Positions 35,317 to 42,148 of a stretch of 64,000 bases of DNA are shown here, piece after piece (position 1 is the stretch's first letter; each line of letters begins with the position of its first letter). Below the pieces are notes generated by a model, which made no database searches, had not been told where the DNA came from, and saw nothing but the letters and a program-made list of their open reading frames with translations. Source of the DNA: Blastomonas natatoria. Its GTDB lineage: Bacteria > Pseudomonadota > Alphaproteobacteria > Sphingomonadales > Sphingomonadaceae. The translations under genes and the position numbers were made by a program. The stretch spans positions 270,973-334,972 of the forward strand of contig NZ_QJJM01000002.1 of the NCBI RefSeq assembly GCF_003201955.1, read 5' to 3'.

Positions 35317-36051
35317 TCAGCCCACCATGCGGCGCACGCGGTCGATCAGCATCGCTCTCGCCGCAAGGGCATCGGCTCTGCGATCGCTAAAGAACTGGCG
35401 CTCGATGAAATGGCCGGTCAGCGCAAAGCCCTGCATCAACTGCTCCCAATCCGGCTCTTCATCATCGGTCATGAACGCGGGCAGCACCAGCAGCTTTTCG
35501 GCATAGACCCCCGCCGCGTGCAACGACACCGCGCGTCCGGTGCGCGGGCTGACATAGGTCAGATCCTCGCGTCCGCCGGTCACCGCGCAGCGCTCCAGAT
35601 CGAGCCCGAAGCCCAGTTCGGCCAGCAGCAGCGCCTCGTAGCGCACCATGGCGCGCAGCCACCAGCGCGCCGAGGGTGCTGCGCAGACCAGATCGAGCAG
35701 CGCCGCCAGCGCGGCATAGAGCCGCGAAAACGGCTGATCCTCGGGCGCGACGGTGGCCGTGAGCAGGGTCACCCATTCGAACGCCGCCGCCACGAGCGGC
35801 TCACTGTAGAACGGCGCGCGGCTCTCGGCGAGTTCGACGGTCAGCCCGGCCAACTGATCGTTTACCCGGCTGCGCAGCTCCGCCGTCACCAGGTTCGCCG
35901 GCATCAGCACCGGGCGTAGCGCGGTCGACCGCCCTCCCCGCACATAACCCGATTGCAGCCCATGATCGGGCGTAAGCAACCGCACCACCGCCCCATGCTC
36001 CCCATGCCGCCGCACGGTGCAGACGATTCCGGGGGTGCGGATGACGGGCAT
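35317..36051 (-). CDS. recO: DNA repair protein RecO
   Basis: A 244-residue recombination mediator that helps RecR load RecA on gapped DNA. It has the N-terminal OB fold (GIVCTVRRHGEHGAVVRLLTPDHGLQSGYVRGG) and the helical C-terminal domain (ARWWLRAMVRYEALLLAELGFGLDLERCAVTG). The Cys after LDLER is present, but the remaining zinc cysteines seen in some RecO proteins are absent. It starts 20 bases downstream of the brnA stop. Confidence 0.93.
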   Translation of the reverse strand: MPVIRTPGIVCTVRRHGEHGAVVRLLTPDHGLQSGYVRGGRSTALRPVLMPANLVTAELRSRVNDQLAGLTVELAESRAPFYSEPLVAAAFEWVTLLTATVAPEDQPFSRLYAALAALLDLVCAAPSARWWLRAMVRYEALLLAELGFGLDLERCAVTGGREDLTYVSPRTGRAVSLHAAGVYAEKLLVLPAFMTDDEEPDWEQLMQGFALTGHFIERQFFSDRRADALAARAMLIDRVRRMVG

Positions 36052-36071
36052 GGAGTTGCGTTCGCGCGCGG

Positions 36072-36329
36072 TCAGGCGGCGGTGCCTAGCTTTCCCTCAT
36101 TATCGAGATGCTCGACAATCCACATCTTGATCAACGCCTGACGGGAAACCCCACGTCGCTTGGCTGCGCGATCGAGCTTCGTCACCACATCGCCAGGAAA
36201 ATCGACATTCACCCGCTTCGCCTCCAAACCCGGCCTGCGAACGGTGGAGAAATCGAGATACTCCGAGATATCCTCACCGTCGTCGAACATCCGGTCGAAC
36301 TCTTCGGCACTAATTGTCTTCGGCTTCAT
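36072..36329 (-). CDS. brnA: BrnA-family antitoxin (ribbon-helix-helix)
   Basis: An 85-residue antitoxin. The acidic N-terminus (MKPKTISAEEFDRMFDDGEDISEYLDF) should contact the toxin. The C-terminal half (KRVNVDFPGDVVTKLDRAAKRRGVSRQALIKMWIVEHL) is a CopG-like ribbon-helix-helix that binds the operator. Its start overlaps the end of brnT by 20 bases, in the usual toxin-first order of this system. Expected to repress the promoter at 36588-36615 together with BrnT. Confidence 0.9.
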   Translation of the reverse strand: MKPKTISAEEFDRMFDDGEDISEYLDFSTVRRPGLEAKRVNVDFPGDVVTKLDRAAKRRGVSRQALIKMWIVEHLDNEGKLGTAA

Positions 36330-36579
36330 ACAGCTTCACCTCAACGGCACGTGACCTCCGTGCCGATATGATCCGAACCACCTCACCCCGCATAGTGAAT
36401 ATGGCTGTCCACACCTTGCCAGCGTACTCCCCAATCAAACCTGATCTTTCTTCAGGCAGTTGGCGAGCATCGAACTCTGTCCGACGTGGATCGTTCCACA
36501 AAGCCTGTGCCTCGACGAAGTCGATGCCGTGCTTCTGCTTGTTCAGTGCGCTCTTTGCCGGATCGAACTCGAACTGCAT
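36310..36579 (-). CDS. brnT: BrnT-family ribonuclease toxin
   Basis: An 89-residue toxin of the RelE-like fold. It starts MQFEFDPAKSALNKQKHGIDF, the recognisable BrnT opening (DPxKxxxNxxKHGI), then WNDPRRTEFDARQLPEERSGLIG and the C-terminal VVRIISARRSRAVEVKLY. The catalytic-type Lys, His and Arg residues are intact. The ATG at 36579 is chosen over an earlier one that lies next to the operator. BrnT cleaves mRNA under stress in known systems; here activity is inferred. Confidence 0.9.
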   Translation of the reverse strand: MQFEFDPAKSALNKQKHGIDFVEAQALWNDPRRTEFDARQLPEERSGLIGEYAGKVWTAIFTMRGEVVRIISARRSRAVEVKLYEAEDN

Positions 36580-36587
36580 GGATCGCC

Positions 36588-36615
36588 GATATACCAAAAT
36601 GGTATAAAAATGCAA
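36588..36615 (-). promoter_or_regulatory. brnTA promoter with 7-3-7 operator
   Basis: On the minus strand, TTGCAT (36610-36615) and TATATC (36588-36593) form -35 and -10 boxes with a 16-base spacer. A perfect inverted repeat, TATACCA (36590-36596), AAA, TGGTATA (36600-36606), covers the spacer and the -10. This is what a ribbon-helix-helix autorepressor such as BrnA would bind. It begins directly after the uvrC stop and ends 9 bases before the brnT ATG, so the transcript has a very short leader. Confidence 0.7.
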
Positions 36616-38559
36616 TCATCCCCGGAAATAGTCATAGATGCTCTGCGCCATTGCCTTCGACACGCCGGGGGCCTTTTGCAGGTCCTCCAGGCTGGCGCTG
36701 CGCACCGCTTTTGCCGTGCCGAAGTGCATCAGCAGCGCGCGTTTGCGCGCCGGGCCGATGCCGGGGACCTCGTCGAGCGGGCTGGTGGTCATCGCCTTCT
36801 TGCGCTTGCCGCGATGTGCGCCGATGGCGAAGCGGTGCGCTTCGTCGCGCAGGCGTTGGAGGTAGAACAGCACCGGGCTGTTCACCGGCAGGGTAAATTC
36901 CTTGCCATCGGGCAGGAAGAAGGTCTCGCGCCCCGCATTGCGATCCGGGCCCTTGGCAACGCCGACCAGTGCGACATCGTCGATGCCCAGCCCCGCGAGC
37001 GCTTCCATAGCCGCCTTGAGCTGCCCCTTGCCGCCATCGACTAGCACCAGATCGGGCCAGTCGCCACTGCTGCGGTCGGGATCGTCGGTCTGCGCGCGGG
37101 CGAAGCGGCGTTCGAACACCTCGCGCATCATCGCATAATCGTCGCCCGGCACCGTCTCCGCACGCTTGATGTTGAACTTGCGATAGGCGGCCTTGCGAAA
37201 CCCTTCCGGCCCGGCAACCACCATCGCGCCCAACGCATTGGTGCCCTGGATATGGCTGTTGTCATAGACCTCGATCCGGTCGGGCGGCCCTTCGAGCCCG
37301 AACAATTCGGCCATTTCGGTCAGGTGCTTCGCGGTGCTGGCGCTCTCGGCGACACGGCGCTGGAGCGCCTCGCTCGCGTTGCGCTGCGCCTGGTCGATCA
37401 GACGCTTGCGCTCGCCGCGCTGGGGCACGAGCAGTTCGAGCTTGCCCGTGCGGTTGGCGGACAAGGCTTCGAGCATCAGATCGCACTCGAACGGCTGCCG
37501 ATCGGTCAGGATCAGCTTGGGCGCGGGCATGTCCTGATAGAATTGCATCAGGAAGCTGGTGAGGATTTCCGCATCATCCATGTCCTGGACATGCGCGGGG
37601 AAGAAGCTGCGATGGCCCCAGTTCTGCCCGGCGCGGATGAAGAACGCCTGGATACACACCGTGCCGCCCTGGCTCGCCATCGCGAACACATCGGCATCGG
37701 CAATGCCTTGCGCGTTCACCGCCTGGCTGCCCTGGATGAAGGTGAGCGCCTTCAGACGGTCGCGATAGGCCGCCGCGCTCTCGAAATCGAGCGCTTCGGC
37801 CGCAGCCTCCATCTTCTTGCCGAGCCTGGCCTGCACGTCGGTGGACTTGCCGGTGAGGAAGGCGCGCGCATCGCCGACCAGTGCGGCGTAATCCTCCTTG
37901 CTGATCCTGTCGACGCATGGCGCGGAGCAGCGCTTGATCTGATAGAGCAGGCACGGGCGCGAACGGTTGGCGAAGAAGCTGTCCGAGCACGAGCGCAGCA
38001 GGAACAGCTTCTGCAGCGAGTTGAGCGTGCTCGTCACCGATCCGGCGCTGGCGAACGGGCCGAAATACTGTCCCTTGTACTTCTGAGCGCCGCGATATTT
38101 GGACATGCGCGGAAAGTCATGATCCTCGCGCAGCAGGATATAGGGGAAGCTCTTGTCGTCGCGCAGCAGCACGTTGTACGCGGGGCGATAGCGCTTGATC
38201 AGCTGCGCCTCGAGCAGCAGCGCCTCGGCCTCGCTGTTGGTCGTGACGATCATCATCGACCGGGTGAGCGAGACCATGCGCTGCAACCGGCGCGGCAGCT
38301 TGTCGACTTGGGTGTAATTGGTGACGCGGTTCTTGAGCGCGCGCGCCTTTCCGACATAGAGCACATCGCCACGCGCATCGAGCATCCGATAGACGCCGGG
38401 CCGCGTCGGAAGCGTTTTCAGTGTGTTGCGTATCGCGGCGATGCCGGTGTCGAGATCGGGCGCATCGGCCCCGCGCACGCTATAGGTCGCCGCTTCCTCG
38501 AGAAAGCGATCGGGCGCGCGCGGGTTGCTGTCATTGGGATGAGCGGGACGGCCAGCCAT
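36616..38559 (-). CDS. uvrC: Excinuclease ABC subunit C
   Basis: A 647-residue nuclease that makes both cuts in nucleotide excision repair. It has the GIY-YIG domain (PGVYRMLDARGDVLYVGKARALKNRV), a Cys cluster region (SRPCLLYQIKRCSAPC), the UvrB-binding UVR motif (KKMEAAAEALDFESAAAYRDRL), the RNase H-like C-terminal nuclease (IEVYDNSHIQGTNALGAMVV, VLVDGGKGQL), and a final tandem HhH domain (LDEVPGIGPARKRALLMHFGTAKAV). The ATG at 38559 is chosen because an upstream extension would read into repeat DNA. The first ~45 residues are variable. brnTA follows directly after its stop. Confidence 0.95.
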   Translation of the reverse strand: MAGRPAHPNDSNPRAPDRFLEEAATYSVRGADAPDLDTGIAAIRNTLKTLPTRPGVYRMLDARGDVLYVGKARALKNRVTNYTQVDKLPRRLQRMVSLTRSMMIVTTNSEAEALLLEAQLIKRYRPAYNVLLRDDKSFPYILLREDHDFPRMSKYRGAQKYKGQYFGPFASAGSVTSTLNSLQKLFLLRSCSDSFFANRSRPCLLYQIKRCSAPCVDRISKEDYAALVGDARAFLTGKSTDVQARLGKKMEAAAEALDFESAAAYRDRLKALTFIQGSQAVNAQGIADADVFAMASQGGTVCIQAFFIRAGQNWGHRSFFPAHVQDMDDAEILTSFLMQFYQDMPAPKLILTDRQPFECDLMLEALSANRTGKLELLVPQRGERKRLIDQAQRNASEALQRRVAESASTAKHLTEMAELFGLEGPPDRIEVYDNSHIQGTNALGAMVVAGPEGFRKAAYRKFNIKRAETVPGDDYAMMREVFERRFARAQTDDPDRSSGDWPDLVLVDGGKGQLKAAMEALAGLGIDDVALVGVAKGPDRNAGRETFFLPDGKEFTLPVNSPVLFYLQRLRDEAHRFAIGAHRGKRKKAMTTSPLDEVPGIGPARKRALLMHFGTAKAVRSASLEDLQKAPGVSKAMAQSIYDYFRG

Positions 38560-38610
38560 GAGCGTGCATGTGGCGTGACGGAGTCGGGAGGTCAATGGGG
38601 GTTGCGATGC

Positions 38611-38780
38611 CACTCCCCCTTCGAGGGAGAGGGTTACGCGGACTTGGCAGCTTGCTGCCGAGCCGGAGCTGGGAGAAGGGAAAACGGCGCTACCGCTCCT
38701 CTGCCTCACCCCCATCCAACTGCGCCTGGTCGGCTTAGCCGACACGGCTGCGTATCCTTCTCCGCTCAAGGGAGAGGGAT
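38611..38780. repeat. Composite palindromic intergenic element between uvrC and atpF
   Basis: A mosaic of short hairpins: CTCCC/GGGAG near 38611-38630, GGCAGC/GCTGCC near 38646-38659, the palindrome GTCGGCTTAGCCGAC near 38728-38743, and a closing stretch ending GGGAGAGGG near 38771-38779. The order and the CTCCC/GGGAG ends resemble the element at 12885-13030. It likely belongs to one dispersed repeat family and follows the end of the ATP synthase operon. Confidence 0.65.
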
Positions 38781-38788
38781 ACGACGCA

Positions 38789-39340
38789 TCAGTTCAGGCG
38801 CGTACCAAGCTCGGCCACAGTGCGGTCGACCAGCGCCTGATCAGCTTCCGCGCTGTGGTTCTCGGCGATCAGCTTTGCAGCAGCGCCGGTCGCCGCCTTG
38901 GCGACCTTCTCGCGGATCTCGGCAACGGCAGCACGTTCGGCCGCCGCAATCTTGTCAGTGGCCATCTTCTGACGGCGAGCGATCAGGTTTTCAGCGTCGA
39001 TCCGCGCCTTGGCGAGCACGGCGTCGGCTTCGGCCTCGGCGCGGGCATTCATGTCTGCAGCCTCTTTCGAGGCCGCAGCCAGTTTCGCCTCATATTCGGC
39101 ACGCAGCTTCTCGGCGTCGGCGCGCAGTGCCTGAGCCTCGTCGAGCTCGGCCTTGATGCCGGCGATCTTGGAATCGAGCGACGCAGCGACAGCGGCAGGC
39201 ACTTTCTTCCACAGGATGATGCCGATCAGAACCAGCATCGCCGCCGAGACGAAGAAAGTCGCGTTCAGCAGATGCACGCCGCCCACCGACGGATCGGCAT
39301 GTTCGCCCGCTTCCGAGGCAAGAATGATGAGATCAAGCAT
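38789..39340 (-). CDS. atpF: ATP synthase F0 subunit b
   Basis: A 183-residue stator subunit. One membrane helix lies near residues 25-47 (LLNATFFVSAAMLVLIGIILWKKV), followed by a long charged helix (DEAQALRADAEKLRAEYEAKLAAASKEAADMNARAEAEADAVL) that forms the peripheral stalk with b'. The ATG at 39340 overlaps the end of the b' gene by 8 bases. It is the last gene of the F0 operon. Confidence 0.92.
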   Translation of the reverse strand: MLDLIILASEAGEHADPSVGGVHLLNATFFVSAAMLVLIGIILWKKVPAAVAASLDSKIAGIKAELDEAQALRADAEKLRAEYEAKLAAASKEAADMNARAEAEADAVLAKARIDAENLIARRQKMATDKIAAAERAAVAEIREKVAKAATGAAAKLIAENHSAEADQALVDRTVAELGTRLN

Positions 39341-39827
39341 CGGCCAGCGCTCCCTTGACCGCACGGTTGACCTGCGGCTTGGTGATCTTTGCCGGCGTCA
39401 GCCGGGCGACGATATCCTGGGCAGCTTCGACAGCCACGGCCTCGATCTCGGCAAGAGCAGCGGTCTGCTGCGCCGCAATCGCCGCTTCGGCATCGGCCAG
39501 TTGCGTAGCGATGCCATTATCGGCAGCGCGCACCTTGGCTTCCGCTTCGCGCGCGCCCTTGGCCTTGGCTTCGGCGGTCACGGCGAGCGCCGCATCACGG
39601 GCCCGGGCATGGGCAACGCGATATTCTTCCTCGATCTCGTCAGCCCGCGCATGCGCAGCCTTGGCAGCGGCGATGTCTCCGGCGATCTTCGCCTTGCGCT
39701 GATCGACCGTGCCCTGGATCTTGGGAAACATCGAACGCCCGATCACGAAGTAAATCAGCCCGAACGTGATCACCAGCCAGAAAAGCTGGGACCCGTAAGT
39801 GGTCATGATCTGGTCTATCTGGGGCAT
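39333..39827 (-). CDS. atpG: ATP synthase F0 subunit b'
   Basis: A 164-residue divergent b-type subunit, found in alphaproteobacteria and photosynthetic organisms, that pairs with b in the peripheral stalk. The membrane helix is near residues 12-30 (SQLFWLVITFGLIYFVIG), followed by MFPKIQGTVDQRKAKIAGDIAAAKAAHARADE and a long Ala-rich helix. The gene order c, b', b is typical. The symbol atpG is used in some alphaproteobacterial genomes; elsewhere it is called atpF2 or atpX. Confidence 0.92.
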   Translation of the reverse strand: MPQIDQIMTTYGSQLFWLVITFGLIYFVIGRSMFPKIQGTVDQRKAKIAGDIAAAKAAHARADEIEEEYRVAHARARDAALAVTAEAKAKGAREAEAKVRAADNGIATQLADAEAAIAAQQTAALAEIEAVAVEAAQDIVARLTPAKITKPQVNRAVKGALADA

Positions 39828-39902
39828 ATCGAAGCTATCCGTGGATCAGAATCTTGGGTGTGGACGGGGCCAGCGCGATGACCGGCCCCGGTCCGACACA
39901 AA

Positions 39903-40130
39903 TCAGGCAACGAAGATCAGGATCATCGCCACGACGAACGCCAGCAGGCCGAGAAGTTCGGCAGCGGCGAAGCCGATGAACAGGCGGCCCTGCTGACCGT
40001 CGGCAGCTGCCGGGTTGCGCAGAGCGCTTTCCAGGAACGAACCGAACACGTTACCCACGCCGATGGCAGCCATGCCGGCACCGATTGCAGCCAGGCCAGC
40101 ACCGACCAGTTTTGCAGCTTCTGCGTCCAT
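39903..40130 (-). CDS. atpE: ATP synthase F0 subunit c
   Basis: A 75-residue hairpin of two membrane helices that builds the rotor ring. The first helix has the Gly/Ala-rich packing motif GAGLAAIGAGMAAIGVG. The polar loop is ALRNPAA, and E58 in GFAAAELLGLLAF is the proton-binding acid. The E/L surroundings fit a proton rather than a sodium ring. It lies 57 bases after atpB. Confidence 0.97.
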   Translation of the reverse strand: MDAEAAKLVGAGLAAIGAGMAAIGVGNVFGSFLESALRNPAAADGQQGRLFIGFAAAELLGLLAFVVAMILIFVA

Positions 40131-40187
40131 TGTAATACTCCTTAAGAAACTCGATTGGATGGAAAATTCTAGCGAAAAGAGAGAGGC

Positions 40188-40973
40188 TCAGTGCAGGTTC
40201 ACCGCGTCGTTGATGTACAGCGAGGTGAGCAGCGCGAACACATAGGCCTGGACGACGGCGACCAGGATTTCGAGCGCGCTGATGCCGACCATCAGCGTCA
40301 GGCTGGGCAGGCCGACCAGCAGGCCATAACCGATACCGGCATTGGTCGAATTGATGACGAAACCGGCCAGCACCTTGAGCAGAATATGGCCAGCGGTCAT
40401 CGCCACGAACAGTCGCAGACCCAGGCTGAACGGGCGCACCAGGAACGACAGCAGCTCGACCACGAAGATGAACGGGATCATCGGGAGCGGCGTGCCGTGC
40501 GGAACGAACAGCGAGAAGAAATGAAGGCCATGACGGGCGAAGCCGACGATCAGCACGATCGAGAAGCTGACGATCGCGAGGACGCCGGTGATCGTCAGAT
40601 GGCTGGTCACGGTGAAAGGATGTCCGCCAACCACGCCGATCGGGATCAGGCCGAGAATGTTGGCGAACAGGATGAACATGAAGAGCGAGAAGACATAGGG
40701 CGCGTACTTGCGGCCCTCTGCGCCGATATTGGCAGTCATCATGTCGTCGATAAAGCCGGTAAAGCCTTCGACCATCAGCTGCCAGCGACCGGGCACGAGC
40801 TCTCGCTTCATGCCGCCCTGCATGAACACCCAGACCGCAACCAGCGTCAACAGCATCCACAGGGCGCTGTTGGTGAAGGTGATGGCCTGGCCAGCGATCT
40901 CAAACCCGCCATTGGAAATGGGGGCGATTTCGAACTGGTGCATCGGGTCGATTTTGCCTGACTCGGCTGCCAC
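40188..40973 (-). CDS. atpB: ATP synthase F0 subunit a
   Basis: A 261-residue membrane subunit that forms the proton half-channels. The essential arginine is R187 in RPFSLGLRLFVAM; the conserved stretch FANILGLIPIG and the late helix ending near LTSLYINDAVNLH are present. It starts 3 bases after atpI and precedes atpE. Confidence 0.96.
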   Translation of the reverse strand: MAAESGKIDPMHQFEIAPISNGGFEIAGQAITFTNSALWMLLTLVAVWVFMQGGMKRELVPGRWQLMVEGFTGFIDDMMTANIGAEGRKYAPYVFSLFMFILFANILGLIPIGVVGGHPFTVTSHLTITGVLAIVSFSIVLIVGFARHGLHFFSLFVPHGTPLPMIPFIFVVELLSFLVRPFSLGLRLFVAMTAGHILLKVLAGFVINSTNAGIGYGLLVGLPSLTLMVGISALEILVAVVQAYVFALLTSLYINDAVNLH

Positions 40974-40976
40974 AAC

Positions 40977-41348
40977 CTACCTCTTCGTTTTATCTTCAGG
41001 CTTATCCTGCGGAGACTGCTGATTTTTCAGCCCCGCCGAATATGCGTTGGAAACCCGGATGATGTTCCTGAATGCCACGATGATCCCCAGAGCGAGGAAC
41101 GTGATCAGGAGCCAGGGCGATGTGCCCAGCCAGCGATCGAAGAGCCAGCCGAACAGCAAACCACCTGCAATCCCCCCCAGCAGATCGGCGAGCACCCGGT
41201 TGCCAAGTCGATAATTCGCATCGACCCCGCTCCCCTTGCTGCTCGCTTCGGCCTGCTCCCGCTGCGTGATATCGCGAAGCCGGTCACCAATGTGATCGAT
41301 CCGCGCGTCGCCGCCGACAGGGTCTTGCCCGGGTTCGTTCTCTGCCAT
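40977..41348 (-). CDS. atpI: ATP synthase assembly protein AtpI
   Basis: A 123-residue protein with a hydrophilic N-terminus and two membrane helices near residues 53-96 (LADLLGGIAGGLLFGWLFDRWLG and WLLITFLALGIIVAF). It matches the AtpI/AtpZ family, which helps assemble the c-ring or supplies cations to it. It is the first gene of the F0 operon (atpI-B-E-b'-b); the F1 genes are not in view, as is usual for alphaproteobacteria. Confidence 0.9.
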   Translation of the reverse strand: MAENEPGQDPVGGDARIDHIGDRLRDITQREQAEASSKGSGVDANYRLGNRVLADLLGGIAGGLLFGWLFDRWLGTSPWLLITFLALGIIVAFRNIIRVSNAYSAGLKNQQSPQDKPEDKTKR

Positions 41349-41492
41349 GTGCTTTACTCCCTGTTATCGGGCCTGAGGCTACGATGTTCAAAAAGCACGC
41401 ACCCGACAGCGAGCGGACCCGCCAAGGCGCGGCCCGTTTAGAAAGGGCTGGGGTGCAAGTCAATGGTCATGCTGCGCTGCGAGAACGCGCGC

Positions 41493-41524
41493 AAAAAAGC
41501 CCGGATTTCCGACGAAATCCGGGC
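41493..41524 (-). terminator. Intrinsic terminator after the ydbH-ynbE-ydbL operon
   Basis: A perfect 10-base-pair stem (arms 41499-41508 and 41515-41524), 6-base loop, followed on the minus strand by TTTTTT. It lies 29 bases downstream of ydbL and separates that operon from the ATP synthase operon. The 144 bases between it and atpI must hold the atp promoter. Confidence 0.9.
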
Positions 41525-41552
41525 TTGATCTGGGTTAATCCTGCGGTCTGCA

Positions 41553-41933
41553 TCAAGGGCAGCGCGCATCTCGCACCGGCGGACTGCTGTCCCGAGTCTT
41601 CCAGCTGCCATCCGGAGCCTGGTATTTTTCGCCCGGCTTCGTGCGCGCAATCGTGTTGCAACCGGCGGTAAAGGCGAACTGCTCGACAGTCGATCCCTCG
41701 GCCGATGCACGTTCGGTATAGACCTGCTTGCGCTTGAGATTGATGTCACTGACCAGCTTCTGCAGCTGCGCGTCGCCGCCACTGACAATGCCCAGATACC
41801 CGTCCGGCTTTTCGCCTATGCTGCCGTTCTCGCGTGCGGCCTCATAAGCCGGGTCGCGCTGCGCCATCGCGGGCATGGCCAGCCCCAGCGCAACCGCGCC
41901 CAGCAAACCAGCCTTGAAAATCGCCCTGTTCAT
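41553..41933 (-). CDS. ydbL: YdbL-family periplasmic protein (DUF1318)
   Basis: A 126-residue protein with a signal peptide (MNRAIFKAGLLGAVALGLAM, cut after AMA near residue 24). The mature part contains GSIGEKPDGYLGIVSGGDAQLQKLVSDINLKRKQVYTERA, the DUF1318 signature, and two cysteines. In E. coli YdbL is thought to control how YnbE caps YdbH. Here the C-terminal tail is longer than in E. coli. Its ATG overlaps the ynbE stop by one base (TGATG). Confidence 0.88.
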   Translation of the reverse strand: MNRAIFKAGLLGAVALGLAMPAMAQRDPAYEAARENGSIGEKPDGYLGIVSGGDAQLQKLVSDINLKRKQVYTERASAEGSTVEQFAFTAGCNTIARTKPGEKYQAPDGSWKTRDSSPPVRDARCP

Positions 41934-42148
41934 CAGAAAATCTCCGCATTCTCGTCGATCACCTCTTTGGCCTTGCCATCGAGCCGGTAGACGACTTCCT
42001 GTTTGATGTTGATGTTGAGGTTGATGACGATCGGCTTGTCAGGCGCCGTCACCGTCACACATCCGCCCAGCAATGCGGTGGCCAAGCCAAGTACCGCCAT
42101 CTGCCCCCACGGGTTTCTCAAAATCGCCATCCTGTTGGTGTCCTTCAT
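41933..42148 (-). CDS. ynbE: YnbE-family lipoprotein
   Basis: A 71-residue outer-membrane lipoprotein. The signal peptide ends in ALLGGC, with the acylated cysteine at residue 30. The mature part (PIVINLNINIKQEVVYRLDGKAKEVIDENAEIF) is the YnbE signature, a short beta-strand segment known to pair with the C-terminal end of YdbH. It overlaps ydbH by 4 bases (ATGA). A start at 42130 is also possible. Confidence 0.9.
   Translation of the reverse strand: MKDTNRMAILRNPWGQMAVLGLATALLGGCVTVTAPDKPIVINLNINIKQEVVYRLDGKAKEVIDENAEIF

Noticed and set aside
37252..39156. 634-codon open frame antisense to uvrC and the intergenic repeat
   Set aside because: The uvrC frame has all nuclease motifs; the antisense frame ends in low-complexity Arg/Ser/Pro sequence from the repeat element.
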